A stretch of 64,000 nucleotides of DNA from Cystobasidiopsis lactophilus (taxonomy: Eukaryota > Basidiomycota > Agaricostilbomycetes > Agaricostilbales > Chionosphaeraceae). Below the pieces are notes generated by a model, which had not been told where the DNA came from, ran no database searches, and saw nothing but the letters and a program-made list of their open reading frames with translations. The position numbers were made by a program, and so were the translations under genes. Shown piece after piece: positions 61,007 through 64,000 of this stretch (within the stretch, counting starts at the first letter, position 1; each line of letters starts with the position of its first letter). The stretch is taken from positions 1,215,434 to 1,279,433 of the forward strand of contig BCIO01000004.1 in assembly GCA_001599975.1 (NCBI GenBank), read 5' to 3'.

Positions 61007-62598
61007 ATGGAGCAACCCGTCCTTTCTCTGGATCTAGTAACAACACATGATCTATCGTCACTATCGGGCTGCTACGTCGCGGCTTTCTGGAACAACAGAG
61101 TCTCCCAGCGCTTGTTTCCCCCGGATGCGTGCCGTCAAGAAGATTGGCTGTGCGTGTTGGCATCTCCTCGCACCCGGGTCGTCTTACAGCAGACTTATAC
61201 GATCTGAAAATGTCGCAGGATGGCTCGCAATGCTGCTGCACTCCGAGATCCTCATGTCCGACTGATCAAGGTTTCTAACGCATTGACTGGCGAAGTCCTC
61301 GCCTATGCCAAATGGAGTTTACCGGTGGGCACTTTGGGACCATTCAAGGTGTTATTCTGATGATGCACAAACAGGGAGCGGGATATCAAAGCCGGATCAG
61401 CGACTATGACTTCCCAGAAGGAGCCGACGCCGAAGCCTGTGAAGCCTTCTTTGGAGCAATGGCGCCATATCGAGGCAAAGTAAGGATATTCAAGACCTCC
61501 GGTGTTATTTGGTTGACGTTGGCTCCTCCAGTACATGAAGATGTCGCCCTATTACTGTAAGTTTCGAGATCAATCTGGCTCTATCTTCGAAGCTTATCCC
61601 TTCTCAATCAGACTTGCAAGTGCTTGTAACGCATCCTAGCGCTCAAGGGGTAAGGGTCTGCGCAACTGCATCCCTATCGTTCTCATGCGTTGCGTTCAGA
61701 GAGGTGCTGGAACAGCCTTGGTGAAGTACGGGCTAAGTTTGGCCGACGATGATGGCTTGCCTTGCTACGTCGAATCGACGCCAGAAGCCAAGACCTTCTA
61801 CGAAAAGTCCGGATTCATCACACTGGACTACATCAAGCACGACCTCGGCAACATCCAAAGCGAAACGGTCTGCATGATGCGGCCATCCCCAAAAGCAACG
61901 TCACCACAACCTCCCTTGGCCGAGCATTTCGAGCTAGAGACAGCAAATGAAGCGGACTTGGACGAGATGGCACGGATAACGGAGCTTGCCTTTGACGAGG
62001 ACGCAGAGTTCTTGACTCTGTTCCCAAAGGAATCTGTCACAAGAGCGGCGCTGACTGGCTGGTTCCGCCAGGAGCAAAAGGCGCACATGCTCACTAAAAA
62101 CGTCACCTGCGTGAAGCTCACAAACCGCGGCAACGGCAAGCTGGCGAGCTTTGCGATCTGGCACTGCCCCGGCGCCGAGCTCAAGAAGGACGAGGCTGCA
62201 AGCTACCCGGACGGCACCAACGTCGAGCTCGCTGAGTTCTTCTTCAACTCGTTCAAAACCGTCCACCACCGCCTGCTGGGCGACAAGCCGCACTACTACC
62301 TGCACTTTTTGTGCACGGCGCCAGAAGCTTATCGAAAGGGCTGTGCCTCGAGGCTACTCGACTGGGGCCTTTACAAGGCCGATGTAAGCTCTTTCCTGTC
62401 GCTACATTGGTTCGTCGAGCTGACGGGGGGCCCTCACAGGAGGAGGGAGTGCCGGCCTACCTCGAGTCTTCCAACATGGGTCTTCCCCTCTACATCCGAC
62501 ACGGCTTCGAAGTCAAAGATTCACTCATGCTGCCCGTCACCGGCGGCGGAGAAAGCGAAACCTGCTTCTGTGTCCGAGAACCGCAACCTCTTGTGTAG
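61007..62598 (+). CDS. Tandem GNAT-domain N-acetyltransferase
   Basis: Two GNAT acetyl-CoA-dependent domains are fused in one chain. Domain 1 runs from MEQPVLSLDLVTTHDLSSLS through HVRLIKVSNALTGEVLAYAK to GAGTALVKYGLSLADDDGLP and YVESTPEAKTFYEKSGF; the second and third of these are the acetyl-CoA-binding and beta-bulge parts. Domain 2 starts FELETANEADLDEMARITEL and continues LHFLCTAPEAYRKGCASRLL, then VPAYLESSNMGLPLYIRHGF. About six introns are present, the last at 62384-62439. Such puromycin-N-acetyltransferase-like proteins are common in fungi and their acceptor substrates are mostly unknown. The small exons around 61530-61690 are provisional. Confidence 0.75.
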
Positions 62599-62831
62599 CA
62601 GACGGCAGCCAGAAAGCAAGCCCAACTTGCTCTCATTGTTGTCCTCTTGTAGCGACCCCAAACCGATTAACTTAGATGTCTTAGCCACTGTACAACGGGA
62701 AATGGAGAGCAGCAGCCGAAAGAAAATGGACCATTGTTTTCGAACGATTACAAAAATTTTGCGATGGACCCTTTTACAATGCTCAAATTCTTAGTCGTGA
62801 TAGACAAACCGACCTCCTGCATTGTAATTGA

Positions 62832-64000
62832 TTAGGGGGGAATCCAAGGAGATGTCAAGGCGGACTGCTCACCTTGGGGTTTGAACGGCGATGGACCCGA
62901 AAGATTCTGTGCGGCAAAAGGACGCGGAGTGGGGGTTTGCAGGTCAGGGTGGCCGAGCTGAACGGACTGAGGCCGAGGAGTTGGGAACCGGCTCGGTGGC
63001 GGCACACCTCGTCGGGGCACGGAAGTGGTAGGCGCAAAGCTAGGTGGTGGGCTGGTTGGGAACGAGCGTCGGGGCTGCGTGTGGGACGGACGAGGTGATT
63101 GGGGTTCTTGTTGCTGCGTCAAACGAGACTTTGGGAAGGCGCGCGGAGGCGGTGGCATCTCTAATGTCGAATTGGCGGGCGAGGCGCTCTTGTGAGTGGG
63201 CGCGTCTGGCCGGTAGACGAATTGCCTTCGTGCCCATGAATGAGCTTCACGGTGAAGAGTCGTTTTTGATGAAAATGCTCACCGAACGTGGTCACGAATG
63301 GGCGAGCCGGCCGAAGTTAGCCCAGCAGCAGGGAGCGATATCCGCGAGTTGGTCATCTTGGGCGAGCCGCTTCCCGACAAGTTGGATCTGTTTCGGCAAG
63401 TCTTATGAAATTCCAGAGATCAAAGCATTCAGCGAGAGCTGAACGAGAAAACGCACCCTGCGGTCGACAACTTGCGCTTGCCGAGCACGCTCCCTCCGCT
63501 CCCGTCGCTCTTCTGGATGTCATTCAGCCTGGACATCTTGGGTCGCTCTGCCAGGGCCGCCTTTAAACTCCTGTTCTCCTCCCGAAGCCTCTCCAGCTCC
63601 CTGTAGGCGAGAGGCCGTAAGTTCATGCGCATTTGGCAGACATACTAATTGAACAGGGCGACTTGCCGCTTATCCTGCTCGGCTGCATTCAGCTCTTGCC
63701 TGGCTTTATTGAGCAAGTCGCGCTGCTTCAAGGCCGTCCGCTTGAGGAACCTCGTCTGCTCGGCCAGATTGTTGAATTGGAACTGTGCCATCGGCCCTTT
63801 TATGTTAGCTGATAACAAACAATCCAGCTTAGTGGGTGGACCAAGAACGCACCCGAAGAGCAGCCTGGAAGTCCTTGAGCGTCTCGTCCAACGACCGAAA
63901 GTAAGGGACGAGCGAGGCGGGCATCGCATAGTCGAGCAAGAGCCAGTCGAGCGGCGAGGCTCCGCACTTTGGGCATTGCGAGACCTGCTCTAATGGCTGC
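62832..64000 (-). CDS. RING/coiled-coil protein, Zip3/HEI10/RNF212-like (5' end missing)
   Basis: The gene enters from the right edge, so its start is outside the window. The visible part begins with the end of a RING-like finger (CPKCGASPLDWLLLDYAMPA), then SLVPYFRSLDETLKDFQAAL and a coiled coil (LAEQTRFLKRTALKQRDLLN, RELERLREENRSLKAALAE), and ends in a long Pro/Ser/Arg-rich tail (PRPSHTQPRRSFPTSPPPS). This order (RING, short linker, coiled coil, disordered tail) is that of the meiotic crossover SUMO/ubiquitin ligases Zip3, RNF212 and HEI10. Three or more introns are present. The family call is inference from layout and a few matching residues; other RING proteins remain possible. Confidence 0.55.

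Overview
The window is nuclear DNA from a basidiomycete fungus. Genes are closely packed on both strands and almost all are split by many short introns (about 50-80 bp, GTGNGN at the 5' end, usually CACAG or GCACAG at the 3' end). The recognisable products are fungal or eukaryotic housekeeping proteins. GC is high, and no transposon, rRNA or tRNA gene was recognised. The subphylum cannot be fixed by eye. Pucciniomycotina or Ustilaginomycotina would both fit.

Layout. 0-7 kb (minus): a small secreted Cys protein, an unknown helical protein, an RBM25/Snu71-type splicing factor and a ten-exon MFS permease of the anion:cation symporter family. 7.6-12.1 kb: free methionine-R-sulfoxide reductase, a stand-alone IMPACT-domain protein, the ALG2 mannosyltransferase (whose start codon lies only 37 bp from that of the IMPACT gene) and calcipressin. 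12.6-15.2 kb: an unusual array of 19 intron-like modules. 15.4-30 kb (plus): mitochondrial uS11m, the MOT1/BTAF1 ATPase, the NatB subunit NAA25, a LEA-2 membrane protein and a casein kinase 1. 30.8-40 kb: a Jsn1-type RRM+PUF protein (minus), then a Myb-like and a MYND-finger protein (plus). 40.6-58.8 kb (minus): a secreted type-B carboxylesterase, an F-box protein, a REEP/Yop1-like ER-shaping protein, an unknown protein with a mitochondrial presequence, a secreted Ser/Thr-rich protein, a C2H2 regulator, RPA135 (Pol I) and an acidic GPI-type protein. 59.6-64 kb: a mitochondrial carrier, a double-GNAT acetyltransferase and the 3' part of a RING/coiled-coil Zip3/HEI10-like protein that runs off the window.

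Most neighbours are unrelated in function, as is usual in fungal genomes. The most unusual object is the 12.6-15.2 kb array: 19 GT...AG segments of 56-71 bp, one about every 140 bp. Each has a YAG 21-24 nt from its 5' end and ends that can base-pair with each other. They are organised as a roughly five-module cassette present four times (a 1.28-kb duplication of a 9-module block). I cannot assign it a protein product. It looks like a spliced non-coding or decayed gene whose introns have kept RNA structure. Similar end-to-end pairing also occurs in several NAA25 introns, including a GC-AG intron.
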